Positions 45,023 to 64,000 of a stretch of 64,000 nucleotides of DNA are shown piece after piece. Source of the DNA: Pomphorhynchus laevis (lineage: Eukaryota > Acanthocephala > Palaeacanthocephala > Echinorhynchida > Pomphorhynchidae); contig WNNJ02000238.1 of the NCBI GenBank assembly GCA_012934845.2, forward strand, positions 78,969 to 142,968, in the 5' to 3' direction. The translations under genes were made by a program, and so were the position numbers. Position 1 is the first letter of the stretch. The number at the start of each line of letters is the position of its first letter. Under the pieces are notes generated by a model. That model was given only the letters and a program-made list of their open reading frames with translations, was not told the origin of the DNA and did no database searches.

Positions 45023-45535
45023 TGAGTGTTGTCTTTTTTAAATAGATAAAGATTTTCTTAACAAAATAATGCATGATGATAAATGTCAGTTAAAAAAATA
45101 ATAACAAAAAAAACATGTCGGAAAGATCTTCTCAATTCAGTTTGTTTAAAGTCTTCAATCTATCTTCAAGGCCTTAGATTCAGTGGGATCTAAGTTCTCC
45201 AGCCAATCCAACACGCCGCCTTCCAATAAAACCACCTGGGGTCTTTTACCCTTCCCCCGAAGAGTTCAGTCGAGGTGGACTATGCTGGGTAAACGAGAGA
45301 CGAGGAGCTTGAGAAACCTTAGCGTTTGCTCTGGGGAAGGTCATCTAGAAAAGAAGATTAATCCCGGGATAGCCCAAGTATCCCAGATGCGCACTTGAGT
45401 TTTCCCTTATAATGACAGATGCTATGCTCGTTTAAGGGCCCACCGAGCTTTATTCATGATACGTTTAAGTCTATCCAAGTCAGCTTTCGCCGACCAGTTC
45501 ACCGTAACGGTGAGCCTCAGGTATTTTACTCGTCT

Positions 45536-46022
45536 CTAGAAGGTGGGGAGTAGTTGATTAGTCAAAATGGAGGAGAGTGCAGAGAGTGCTAGTCTCCTAA
45601 GTTTTTGCTTTGTTGCAGGGGTACCATTGAAGACTACCACCTGCGATTTAGCGGAATTTAAAATTAGATTGTACCGGGTTAACTGGTATTTTAATCTTAA
45701 AAAGAATTGGCTGATATCCAAGACTACGTCTTTGCACCTGCTTCCAGAGAACAGAACTGTGGTATCATCAGCGTATTTCACTAGACGTTGTTCGCGTTTA
45801 TATATTTTGAAGACTTTAATGGATGCAGCAAGAAACAAGATATGAGAAATAGGAGAACCTTGGGGCACACTGGTATTTTAATCTTAAAAAGAATCGGCTG
45901 ATATCCGTGACTACGTCTTTGCACCTGCGTCCAGAGAACAGAACTGTGGTATCATCAGCGTATTCCACTAGACATTGTTCGCGTTTATGGACGGGAGGGC
46001 TGAAGCTCCTCCCGAATTCCAC
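45536..46022 (-). pseudogene. Non-LTR RT fragments, duplicated
   Basis: Minus strand 45868-45536: MPQGSPISHILFLA (motif B), then LVKYADDTTVLFSG (motif C) and NLILNSAKSQVVVFNGT (motif D side). 46022-45880 repeats the YADDTTVLFSGRRCKDVV portion, a roughly 130-bp duplication. This is the jockey/I-type RT pattern, downstream of the gag-like ORF at 47201-46098 and probably of the same element. Confidence 0.65.
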
Positions 46023-46097
46023 TGAAGAATATTAAGTGAAAAAGGCTCACGAGTACTCTGCATTGTGTTAGGTCATCTGGTTGGGATTGCCTCATCC

Positions 46098-47201
46098 CTA
46101 GACAGAGCTAGGGGCGGAAAAGTTTCCCTTTCCGCCACCAACTCTGTCCTGGGCGAGCACTTGCCCACGCGCATTGTCTTTATTTCCCTGTGAAGCCGAC
46201 TCGTCTTTCTTCTTCAGGAGTTTCTTGTTCTTAATGGGGGCAACCACGTGGGCCGATGCCCGCCTCTTTTTCGGGCTAGGTAAAGCATGCTGAGTGGAAA
46301 CTCCCGGACTTGAATAAAGTGCAGAGACCAAGGCGGATATTATATTTTCCACATTTTTGATGGCAGAATGTATCTTAACATTTATAACACTCAGGATGTC
46401 CTTGTCTGTCATCCTTGAGGCCGCGCCAGAATAAGTTGAATCGGGTATCTTGACTACAGAAGAAGTTGCTTCGGTAATCTTTAAAGCATGCACATTTACG
46501 AGACCATGCAGGATGGCTCCAACCACAGTTTGAGCATAGGGCGGGTGAAACGCACTTTTCCCCGGAACCAATACGTTTGCATGATGGGAGACTACAGACT
46601 CCGCAGGTCTTTGATCTGGAGCAGTTTGAGGCCCAGTGCCCCCACTTATGACATGTGTTACAGTGGGGTAGGTAAGATCCTCTGCACTCATAACTGTAAA
46701 ACGTAATTTGTACCCTAAAAAGGGATTATATGACGATTTAGCAAGGGTTTCTGTATGCTCGATAGGGGATGAGCAGGAACCTACAGGAAGTGGAAATCCA
46801 CTTTTCCCCATGACAGACCGGAAGTTTGAAATTTTGTAAACTTTATTCAGAACTTCGATATCATATTCCTCTAGATGCGGAGGAAGATTGTTCACTTTGA
46901 CAGATGCTAGAATGGGTTTACAGTGAATCGAATCCAGGTGTTTTAGATTTGAATCGAAGAAGATCTCATAATCCTTCGCAATATCAGAGGTTGCGAAGGA
47001 AATTTTTATTTCCGATTCATAAAATTTGTCCGAATTGAACAGGATTCGGTTGGCATATTTCGCAATAAATGGTCTTAGAAAGACATTGAATAAATTGTGC
47101 TTTTCCAGGGGTTGTGACATTGAGATAACAATAAGGTTTTTTAGTTTCGGGATTAGGGGGAGTACCCCCTCTCCCGGGCAAATTAACAGCAGAAAAATCA
47201 T
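46098..47201 (-). pseudogene. Non-LTR gag-type ORF1, copy 2 (frameshifted)
   Basis: The frame has FNVFLRPFIAKYANRILF, ILASVKVNNLPPHLEEYDIE and LPVGSCSSPIEHTE, similar in order to copy 1. Between about 46690 and 46490 the proper frame is a neighbouring one, reading CNTCHKWGHWASNC, CGVCSLPSC and LCSNCGWSHPAWSRKC: two to three zinc knuckles of CX2CX4HX4C type. A frameshift therefore separates the N-terminal part from the knuckles. The C-terminus is Lys-rich. It would package element RNA. Confidence 0.6.
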
Positions 47202-47574
47202 TTTGGAATGTTGGTGCAGTTTTCGTTTAGTAAATCTTTAAAAGTATCTTTGTGATTTTCATAACACTATATATTCAAGTTTTCGACATTCAATCGTGTA
47301 GGTCAACTCCCCAAAGTTAAAATTATCAAAGACGAAATTTACTTTATTGGATAAAACTCGAGCTGTTAGTATTGTTACAGTTGGCAGATCATTTGCCGGT
47401 ATTTCAGTTGGATGTTTGGCATCAGCCTTAGAATCCGATGCAGCGTTATATGATGTTGCGGTTCCTAGAGCCCGCCACATCCAGTTACTGTCACTGTGTA
47501 CTAGTAATGACAGTACACCGTATTCAAACATATATGTAACAAGTATTCAATTATTCCATCTTCTCTGAGTATTC
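47202..47574. other. Intergenic, no gene
   Basis: Between the gag-like relic and a LINE-X fragment; the only frames are short and without features. Confidence 0.4.
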
Positions 47575-48310
47575 CATCTTCTCTGAATCCTGATAAATCC
47601 AAAATTGTGTGGATCCTACCTCGACGCCTCGGCTTCGAACCTCCCTCCGTATCATTAAATTCTACAATTCTTCCAATAGTTGATAATCTCGTTTTCCTAG
47701 ACTTCCATTTTGACAACCGACTTTCACTTAAACCTTTCGTTAGAGATAAAGTACGCTCATCTACCTTGATACTCCGCAACCTCCGTCAAGTTCGTAGATT
47801 GATCGATTTCCCTTTATGTATGACTCTCATATCTTCTCTCCTTTTTTCTAGACCCACTCTTTGTCTTAGTCTATTTTCCAACTCACCTAAATTCACTCTT
47901 CTTACCTACAACGCATCGTCAACGCAGCCGTCCGAATTCTCTTCCGTCTTCGTCGTTTTGATCATACATCCTACCATCTTGCTTCTCTCGATTTGCCTAC
48001 AAATTATTGTCGTGTTCAAATTCGTCTTATCGTTGCTTTTCGCCTTGTAACTCTTCATACCCCTTCATTTCTCAATCTTCCTTTTCTTGATAATTCTCGT
48101 CCTGTTTACTGTTCCTTGCGTTCCTGTAATTCCCTTCTTTTACGTGTCCCAAATTACTGCCCATTCATATACGCCAATCAATATAAATGCTGTGCTTCAA
48201 ACGACAAATCCGATACCATTTAAACAATTTATCTGCTTGACTTTTTCATTTTTGTTTGTGGACTTGTAAGCGTGCAGCTTGTACGCATTTGCCACATTAA
48301 ATAAATTTGT
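47575..48310 (+). mobile_element. LINE-X 3' fragment, plus strand
   Basis: The plus-strand reading has SKIVWILPRRLGFEPPSVS, LSLKPFVRDKVRSSTLILRN and CLSLFSNSPK, corresponding to the thumb region of the LINE-X RT. It continues in broken frames to the 3' UTR hairpin (GCGTGC/GTACGC, 48267-48283) and an (ATT)n tail at 48309. It is more diverged than the 13.9- and 55.9-kb copies. Confidence 0.75.
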
Positions 48311-49378
48311 ATTATTATTAACCGAAACAAATCTTTGAAACACGGATAAAACCGTTAATTAGTTGGTTCATTTTGTTCCTGTTGGGGGCGAGGCATATCA
48401 AAACCCCTCGAATGCTCGAAGGTTTTGGAATTCTCGGAGTCGATAACACATGTTCTCCAACTCCATAAACTGCCGTGCGAATGGCTGGAGAAACTATTGT
48501 CCATATACAGACGGTTGGGACAAAATCAGCTACATGGTCGAATCAAGATATTTTTGATTAATTTAAGCTATAACCACGACGGCCTCATCATCCCAGCGAT
48601 CTGATTGCAAGACAATTCTTGAATCTGTTAGGTCCTGAGCGAAATTTAAATAGGTATCCTCTGCCTGCCGATTCATGATATCCCTAAACACGACAGCACC
48701 TTGCGTCTACTCACGGGTACGCCAGATAGCTTCGTGTCTAATTCTATTGACTAGATATGTCGGCCAATATGATATTCAACCAACGGTATAATCCGCTGTA
48801 TTGTCAAAAACATTTTTCGAGGAGTGCAGCAATTAATATAACCTGCGAGCCAACTCGGATGAAACTTACCATTCTGACGTTAGTGTATTTTGCACTCGTT
48901 TAGTCTCTGGCACGACGCCTATGAGCACATGTGTTATTGCCGTTTCCTCCAACATATGGAGGGTACGGTACTTGTTCAATTGAATTGTCAATTGGCCTAA
49001 ATTAAGACCAGTTGTTAGCCGGAAAACTTGTGACAACGCAAATGATATATTCATAAGATAAGTACGTTTAATTATATTACACCGAATATGATAATGTTAC
49101 ATCCCCTTATCCCAGAATAGGCTCCCTAGTGACGTCTTCTTAAATTTCACCAATTCCTCAACAGATCTGATGGCTTTGTTCATTTCTAAAATCATCCAAT
49201 CCATGTTGTCTACCGAATCTTCAGATCCAACGACCGAATACTAATCAATGTGAGATATGCCACTCCATGGCTCCAGCTTCTTTACATGGATTGAATCTTG
49301 TAAATTTGAAGACAGAGAAGATGCGTCTGAAACATCAGATTCCGGCATCCTACTCTTTACTGATATCAATTTATGAAT
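48311..49378. other. No recognisable gene
   Basis: Contains the 48593-48663 copy of the repeat at 12793-12862. Nothing else is recognised. Confidence 0.45.
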
Positions 49379-51630
49379 CAAATCAGCTAACTGAGTCTAC
49401 GTATTTAATATAATTATAAAATTAACAAAACATAATAATGCTAAATCAAAATTAAATAATTAAATAAATAATTGTTATATAATATTTTTTATAATTTCAA
49501 TCAAGTTAAAATAAAAAATTGAAATTTAAAAAAATTCATTTTTATGAATTGACTAATAAATAACAGACGTTGTATCAAAATAAGGATTAGAGGTCATCAT
49601 GAGGAACTGCTATGCTATCAGGTTTCGATTATTAACTCCCCTACCCAACATAGCAGCGGGGCCAAATACGTGTTAAGGACGTATTTCCTATGATAAAATT
49701 TGATTATATAGTATCTTATTCTAGTACAAAGTATATTATTTATTCACCATAAAAATTTGCCGTTAATAATATTAAATTTATTTTTAATATTATTGACTTG
49801 ATTTATATATTCTACTATTTTCTGTTTGATGGTATTTTTATAGTAACCTAGTTAAAAATATGTGTCTATTAAATTATTTAAATGATTTTGAAGAAAGCCA
49901 ATATCATTTCATATTGTTGCAATTCTTAAAATTTCATTATTTAATATATTATATTTTATATTATATGGTATGCATGAATGCTCATGCAAAAATATGTTTC
50001 TTGTAAATTTAAATATGTCGTCTTTACGATATAAATTAAAAGTAGTTTTAAGTGATGTTAATTTAATGTTCTTATCTAAATATATACCTTCTTTATCATT
50101 AATATTGGTTTTATTAAGAATGAGGCTACCTGGATAAAGTGGTTCGCTTATTAAATAAAAATTGTTAGAGTTAAATACACATATATAATCAATATATCGA
50201 AGCATATATTTCATATCTTTGTATAATTTAGATTTATTTTTTTAAACAGTTTTGAACAAATTCATATTCTTTAAAGCTTCAAAGTAAGTCAGCTATAATT
50301 GGGCTACTATTACCTCCCGTTGGAACACTTTTTATTTTCTAACTATAGATGTCCCGAACTTTAAATAATTTTGATTTATTAAAATATTTGAGGATTCTTT
50401 TAATTCAATTTTATCCATATATTTATATTTATTTGATGGTTTAATTTTTGTTAGATAGGCGTTATAATTATTATAACATATATATGTATATCTTTTTCCG
50501 AATATAAGATTAATTAATTTTACTAACGCTTCTTTAATATCTACTAAATCTAGATTTGTATAAAGCGTACTAAAATCGTATGTATTTATATTTTGAAAAT
50601 TTATTCTTTTGTCTGTTCTAAAAATTCTTTTGTAGAATTAATATTAAAATAGTGTTTTATACCAGTATTAATTTCGATTACCTTGCAATATTTTTAAAGT
50701 GTGCTTTGGTTACTGTATTTTATTCATATAGACAGAAAGTGGTTTTAATCTACATTTAAGCGCACTACATATGAACCTTGGTTTAATTGGATTTTTATGT
50801 AATTTTGGATTCCAATATAATATAGGTATAGTTTTATTATCTGATTCAACCTTTATACCCTTTTTATCCATTATAGAACAGTGACTTGTAATAATTGTTT
50901 CTAAACTCAACTCACTACATTCATATGTTGGATTTACATTTAAATCATTAGAATTAACCTCTTTCATTAGTATATCATAATAAAGCTTTTTGCATATGAT
51001 GACAAAGTTTTTACTAGCTTTATCAATAGTTGTTATTATATAGTTATCCTTTAATTTAATAAGTTCTGTATACATATCTTTATTAATTTGATCTTTCCTT
51101 TTGTAATTGTTTGTTATTTTCATTTTCTCTCTAATTTTATCAAATATATAAGTTTTCCAAATGTTTATCTTTGATGTTTTTAAGCTTTTACTATTAATTA
51201 TCTTACCAAAGTAAGCATTTAAGTCATTATATAACGAATTGTAAATTTTATTTCTTTTGTTTTTATTATTTAATCTATATTTATACCCTTTTGGTAACAT
51301 GTTCCTTAATTCATTGTTTTCAATAAATTCTAGATTATGGGTACATATATGTCCATTTATTTTATCAAAACTAAGACTTTTACAATTCTATTTTATTTCC
51401 ATTATGTTTCTAATATTATCGTTATATATTGATTTTAATTCTTTATTATAATTACACATTTTTCGTCCTTATAGCGGTAACAACTTATACCTTATTTTAG
51501 GAGTATATTTACTTAAATCTGATCCTATTATTTCTTTACTTTTAGAATTATTTAAAAGTTTACTTATATTTATGTTATCTATACATTTATTAATGAAGTT
51601 TATGGTTAATGTAAATAACTGTTATTTGCT
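49379..51630 (-). mobile_element. Second Naiad copy, 5'-truncated and decayed
   Basis: Reverse complement of the 35320-37585 part of the Naiad element, about 85-90% identical. It retains RT pieces at 51300-50710 (KLHKNPIKPRFICSALKC in one frame) and 50214-49909 (LRYIDYICVFN; the catalytic DD has become DY). The hammerhead-like region at 49594-49663 is damaged (AUGAUGA instead of CUGAUGA) but retains an 8-bp distal helix III (CUGCUAUG/CAUAGCAG). It lacks the nuclease. Dead. Confidence 0.82.
49594..49663 (-). ncRNA. Decayed hammerhead-like box set in Naiad copy
   Basis: GUA, GGGGA, GAAA and AUGAUGA remain in the same order as in the intact copies; the first C of the core and the GGGGCC arm are lost. 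Confidence 0.4.
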
Positions 51631-51659
51631 CATTTTTAAATTATGAATCATATTTTAGA

Positions 51660-52965
51660 AGCGATTTTGTGTCAATGAAACCGTGAATCATTGCGTATCG
51701 CTTCTCCAGAACACTGTCAAACGAATGGTTGATCTACCGAGACAGGATGCACTGTTTCTGTTGCGATGTAGCTTCATCATATCAAAGTTTTCTCATCTGC
51801 TGTGCTGCGCTCCTCGCTCTTCCTGCTCGTCATTAAAGCATTACGACGAAATCCTAAAGTCCACTCTGGCCAACATATTTAATATATATTTGGATGATAA
51901 GGCATGGCAACAAGCAACTCTGCCGATTGACTTGGGTGGCTTAGGTCTGTATCGCAGTGAAGTTATATCACTGCCGGCATATTTGTCCTCAATCGCAGGC
52001 ACGTCGGTTCTCGTAACTTTGAAGCAACCAGCGAAGTGGACTGCTCGGATTTCCAAAATGACGTGCGCAGATGGCCGGCTATGGCGGGGAAGGGTTGCCA
52101 ACGGAAAAACATAAACAAAAACATTGGTCTCGTCCCATGCGCATGATCGCTAGTTTTTCACTCTTGTTTGGAAGTTGATTCCGCTTTATGTCTAGCTAGA
52201 CTGTTCGGAGCGGTAGGCAGGGACTCTGGAGCTTTCCTCAAGGTACTTCCAATCTCGGCGATTGGCACCAGATTGAACGACATATCTTTCACAATCGCTG
52301 TGGCCCTAGGAGTCGGCATCCAATTTAGCGGAGAATTTACAAGTGGATGCGGAAATACCAGCAACGCATCGGGCTTGTACGGTCTGGACTATCGAAACAT
52401 CAAATCCTGGCACACTTCACACTCCGAGTTGAACCATATAAGTCGAATGTATTTGTCTTTAGCGGGGATATCTTCTCGATTAGAGCCGGTCGGATTGTGT
52501 CGCAGCAATGGCAAGCGAACGGATGGAAGAATTTTGGTGCCTTTGAAGAACGGTGAAATACTAATTTGGGACGCTACCTGCATAAACCATCTAGCGGCGA
52601 GTTACGAAGATAAAGCAGTCATTCGGACCGGTGAGGTAGCCACTTTTGCAGAATGCAGGAAGAAGGAAAAATACAACAAGATCGATAATATGATCTATAC
52701 ATTCGTTCCAGTAGCTGTTGAGTCCTTGTGTGTCCCGGACAGTCCTTGTCCGGGACCACAGATGAAATTCGATCAATGGCTTTCTTCAGGCAGCGATTAA
52801 GCGTAGCTGTTCAGCGAGCGAATGCCGCTTGTATACTCGAGTGCCTAAGCGATCAATCGGTTACCAATTTTTTGAAGGATGAATTTTTCTCAGTGTTGAA
52901 GACTGCACTCATGATGCATTTTAATATTAAACAAAAAATGACCTCACTGCCTAATGAATTATGGG
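51660..52965 (+). pseudogene. R2-like element fragment of a second family (RPDG/WDATC-type REL)
   Basis: Plus-strand pieces: 51683-52114 with DLGGLGLYRSEVISLPAYL, the post-RT region; then 52168-52800 with a decayed zinc site (CGNTSNASGLYGL), LEPVGLCRSNGKRTDGRILV, GEILIWDATCINHLA and RKKEKYNKI. The R(P)DG..WD.TC..K pattern is a PD-(D/E)XK-like nuclease related to the R2 type but distinct from the RHN/LDI type elsewhere in this window. Frameshifts near 52100 and 52760 break it, and the RT catalytic core is missing. Confidence 0.65.
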
Positions 52966-53950
52966 ACTAAATGAATTTGTGATTTTAGCAGTTTGGTATG
53001 ATTTTACGAGCTTAAAATTTTTAAACGCCTACCAAAAGGGACTGTGAAGACCGGATTAATTTGAACATTGTTTAATACCTCGGTGAATCATATTAGTTTG
53101 ACTATATGTCAAATATGTCTTCTACTCATGTCAGTATGTTTTCAGTTTTCAAATTTGTCTGTTGTGTTTGTTTCATTTGTGTTATTTGTGTACAATCTTT
53201 TTATTCCGATTATTATAATCGGAATGATATTATATGAGACAGGACGACAACGGATTTGGCAAATTGATTTGTCAATACTTTCACAAATTATCCCGATTAA
53301 ATACGAATATTTATGGAAATATAAAAGATGTTTCCTCTTTATTAACATTAATGAATTAATTAATTAATTTATTGAATTAATTAATGTATTAATTAATTGA
53401 CATTCATTAATATTAATTAATAAATTAATTGTATAAATTGATTAATTAATGTCAATTATAATTCATTAATTGAATTAATTTATTTACATTCATTGATTTC
53501 AATCAATTGATCATTAATTGACACAGTTGAGAATATAACTTAAACAGCGCATGTTTGCTTACGTGGTTATTATGTTGTATGTTATTGTACGTGTATTATC
53601 ATCATCGTATAATTCATTTTTTCAATTGCGATTTATATTGTAATAATAAAAATATATTTATGAAGAGTGAACTCGCTTCATCATCGGGTGTCCCTACATC
53701 TTTCGACAACTCGACCTTGTGGCTTTGACGTGTGCTTACAGAGAAGTCAAGAGAGAGTGCATGCTCGAGGTTTGAATCCTGCACATAGAGTTTGCAATGC
53801 ACACGCGTCCACCATTCGGCCACTAGTGGAAATATATTTATAATATGAATAATATAAAAATTGCGATTTATATTGTTACGATCACTTTAAAGCTATCAAT
53901 ATTTTATAGATTGAATAGATCTATGTTATTGCATTTTAGATAGAATTGAA
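52966..53950. other. EFL1 upstream region; AT palindromes
   Basis: 53340-53520 is a low-complexity run of attaatt repeats. 53199-53221 is a near-perfect palindrome (attccgatta/taatcggaat). No promoter element could be assigned; the EFL1 5' UTR presumably lies in 53850-53950. Confidence 0.45.
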
Positions 53951-63281
<9,331 letters not shown>

Positions 63282-64000
63282 GTATGTATCATTTGCTCAA
63301 TATTTCTCAATATATTAGTTAAGTAGTGTTATGCTTATCTTGTTTACGTAAGTATACAAGATAAGAAATGTTATTAAGAAATTGTTATATTTTTATCTTA
63401 TCTTGTATCATATGTTTATTATATGTTTGTATCATCTGCTTCCGCGGTAATGCAATGATTTTGCGTTTATTATTGAATACGACAAATATGATATATGTTT
63501 GTTTGGTATTTTAATTTTTGTCTTGTTCATATACTTGATGATGGGGATAGTAGTATAAGTAAAATTTAGATTTTTATAATAAAATTAGCTTTTGTTGGTT
63601 TTAAAAGAGTAATATTTAGTAATATTACAAAAGAAGGATTAATATACAAACATTAATACTAATTTTAATTACATACAGTAAATATTTTCTATAAACATAT
63701 GCATTTGCTTCAAGAATTTATTTGTATTTAATTATTTTGTGCGAGGCCAGGAATCAGTTCTGAATCAGTTAATAAATTACCTAAGAAGGAATATCACTCG
63801 TTTACAATATAGGCAAAACTTGTATTTTTTTTAAAGTGAAATCTAAATATTCCGCTGACATCCTTCATGTAATTTTGTGCTCATATTCATCTTGTTATTT
63901 GCTATAAATAGTACCGTTTTTATCAAAAGTTTATTTTTACGTTTCGAATAAAGGATAAGAACTAAAATCTAAACTTAGTTGTTTAGTAGACTCTTTAATT
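63282..64000. other. EFL1 intron 4, partial
   Basis: AT-rich intronic sequence with no recognised element or exon. A short duplication (acaagataagaaatg / tatcttatcttgtat) lies near 63350-63410. Confidence 0.6.

Overview
This is a piece of a repeat-rich, AT-rich metazoan nuclear genome. It holds one host gene and a dense, nested collection of mostly dead retroelements. The host gene is the 5' end of EFL1 (elongation factor-like GTPase 1, the ribosome-maturation GTPase). Four exons are visible between 53951 and 63281, with GT..AG introns, and the gene continues beyond the window. The mix of Penelope-like elements (PLEs), a Naiad-type PLE, CR1/L2-like LINEs, R2-like non-LTR elements, a Ty3-like LTR element and a MULE points to an invertebrate. 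I cannot name the species or phylum from sequence alone.

Layout: 1-2.2 kb holds LINE and PLE fragments and a 371-bp tandem array. 2.3-3.7 kb is a MULE transposase relic. 3.7-5.5 kb is a Ty3-like LTR with gag on one side and a pol tail on the other. 5.4-6.2 kb is a LINE ORF1 fragment and a minisatellite. 7.6-13.3 kb holds an unidentified coding relic, R2-like fragments, inverted repeats and old interspersed repeats. 13.9-16.2 kb is a LINE (called LINE-X here). 16.3-27.4 kb is a head-to-tail PLE array into which two head-to-head R2-like elements are nested; one keeps an intact 1004-aa ORF. 27.4-32.9 kb holds small relics. 33.0-37.6 kb is a Naiad-type PLE with an N-terminal GIY-YIG nuclease and an upstream partial copy (pLTR). 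38.0-42.1 kb is a nearly complete APE-type LINE (LINE-Y). 43.4-48.3 kb holds gag/RT fragments and another LINE-X piece. 49.4-51.6 kb is a second Naiad copy. 51.7-53.0 kb is a fragment of a different R2-like family. From 53.95 kb on is EFL1, with a LINE-X copy in intron 1 and about 3.3 kb of 361-bp tandem repeats plus (TA)n tracts in intron 2.

The most interesting signal is an RNA one. Three unrelated repeat families (the 371-bp PLE-linked array, the Naiad pLTR and the 361-bp array in EFL1 intron 2) each carry the hammerhead ribozyme core boxes (CUGAUGA, GAAA, NUH), bordered by complementary arms for all three hammerhead helices. The strands come in an order (II-GAAA-III, then I-CUGAUGA-II, then III-NUH-I) that cannot fold as an ordinary single-molecule hammerhead. 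It could form if two copies pair reciprocally. The 361-bp and 371-bp arrays therefore look like retrozymes (small non-autonomous circular-RNA retroelements) using a rearranged, probably dimeric hammerhead. The tandem PLE at 16.3-27.2 kb instead carries a conventionally ordered hammerhead-like box set.
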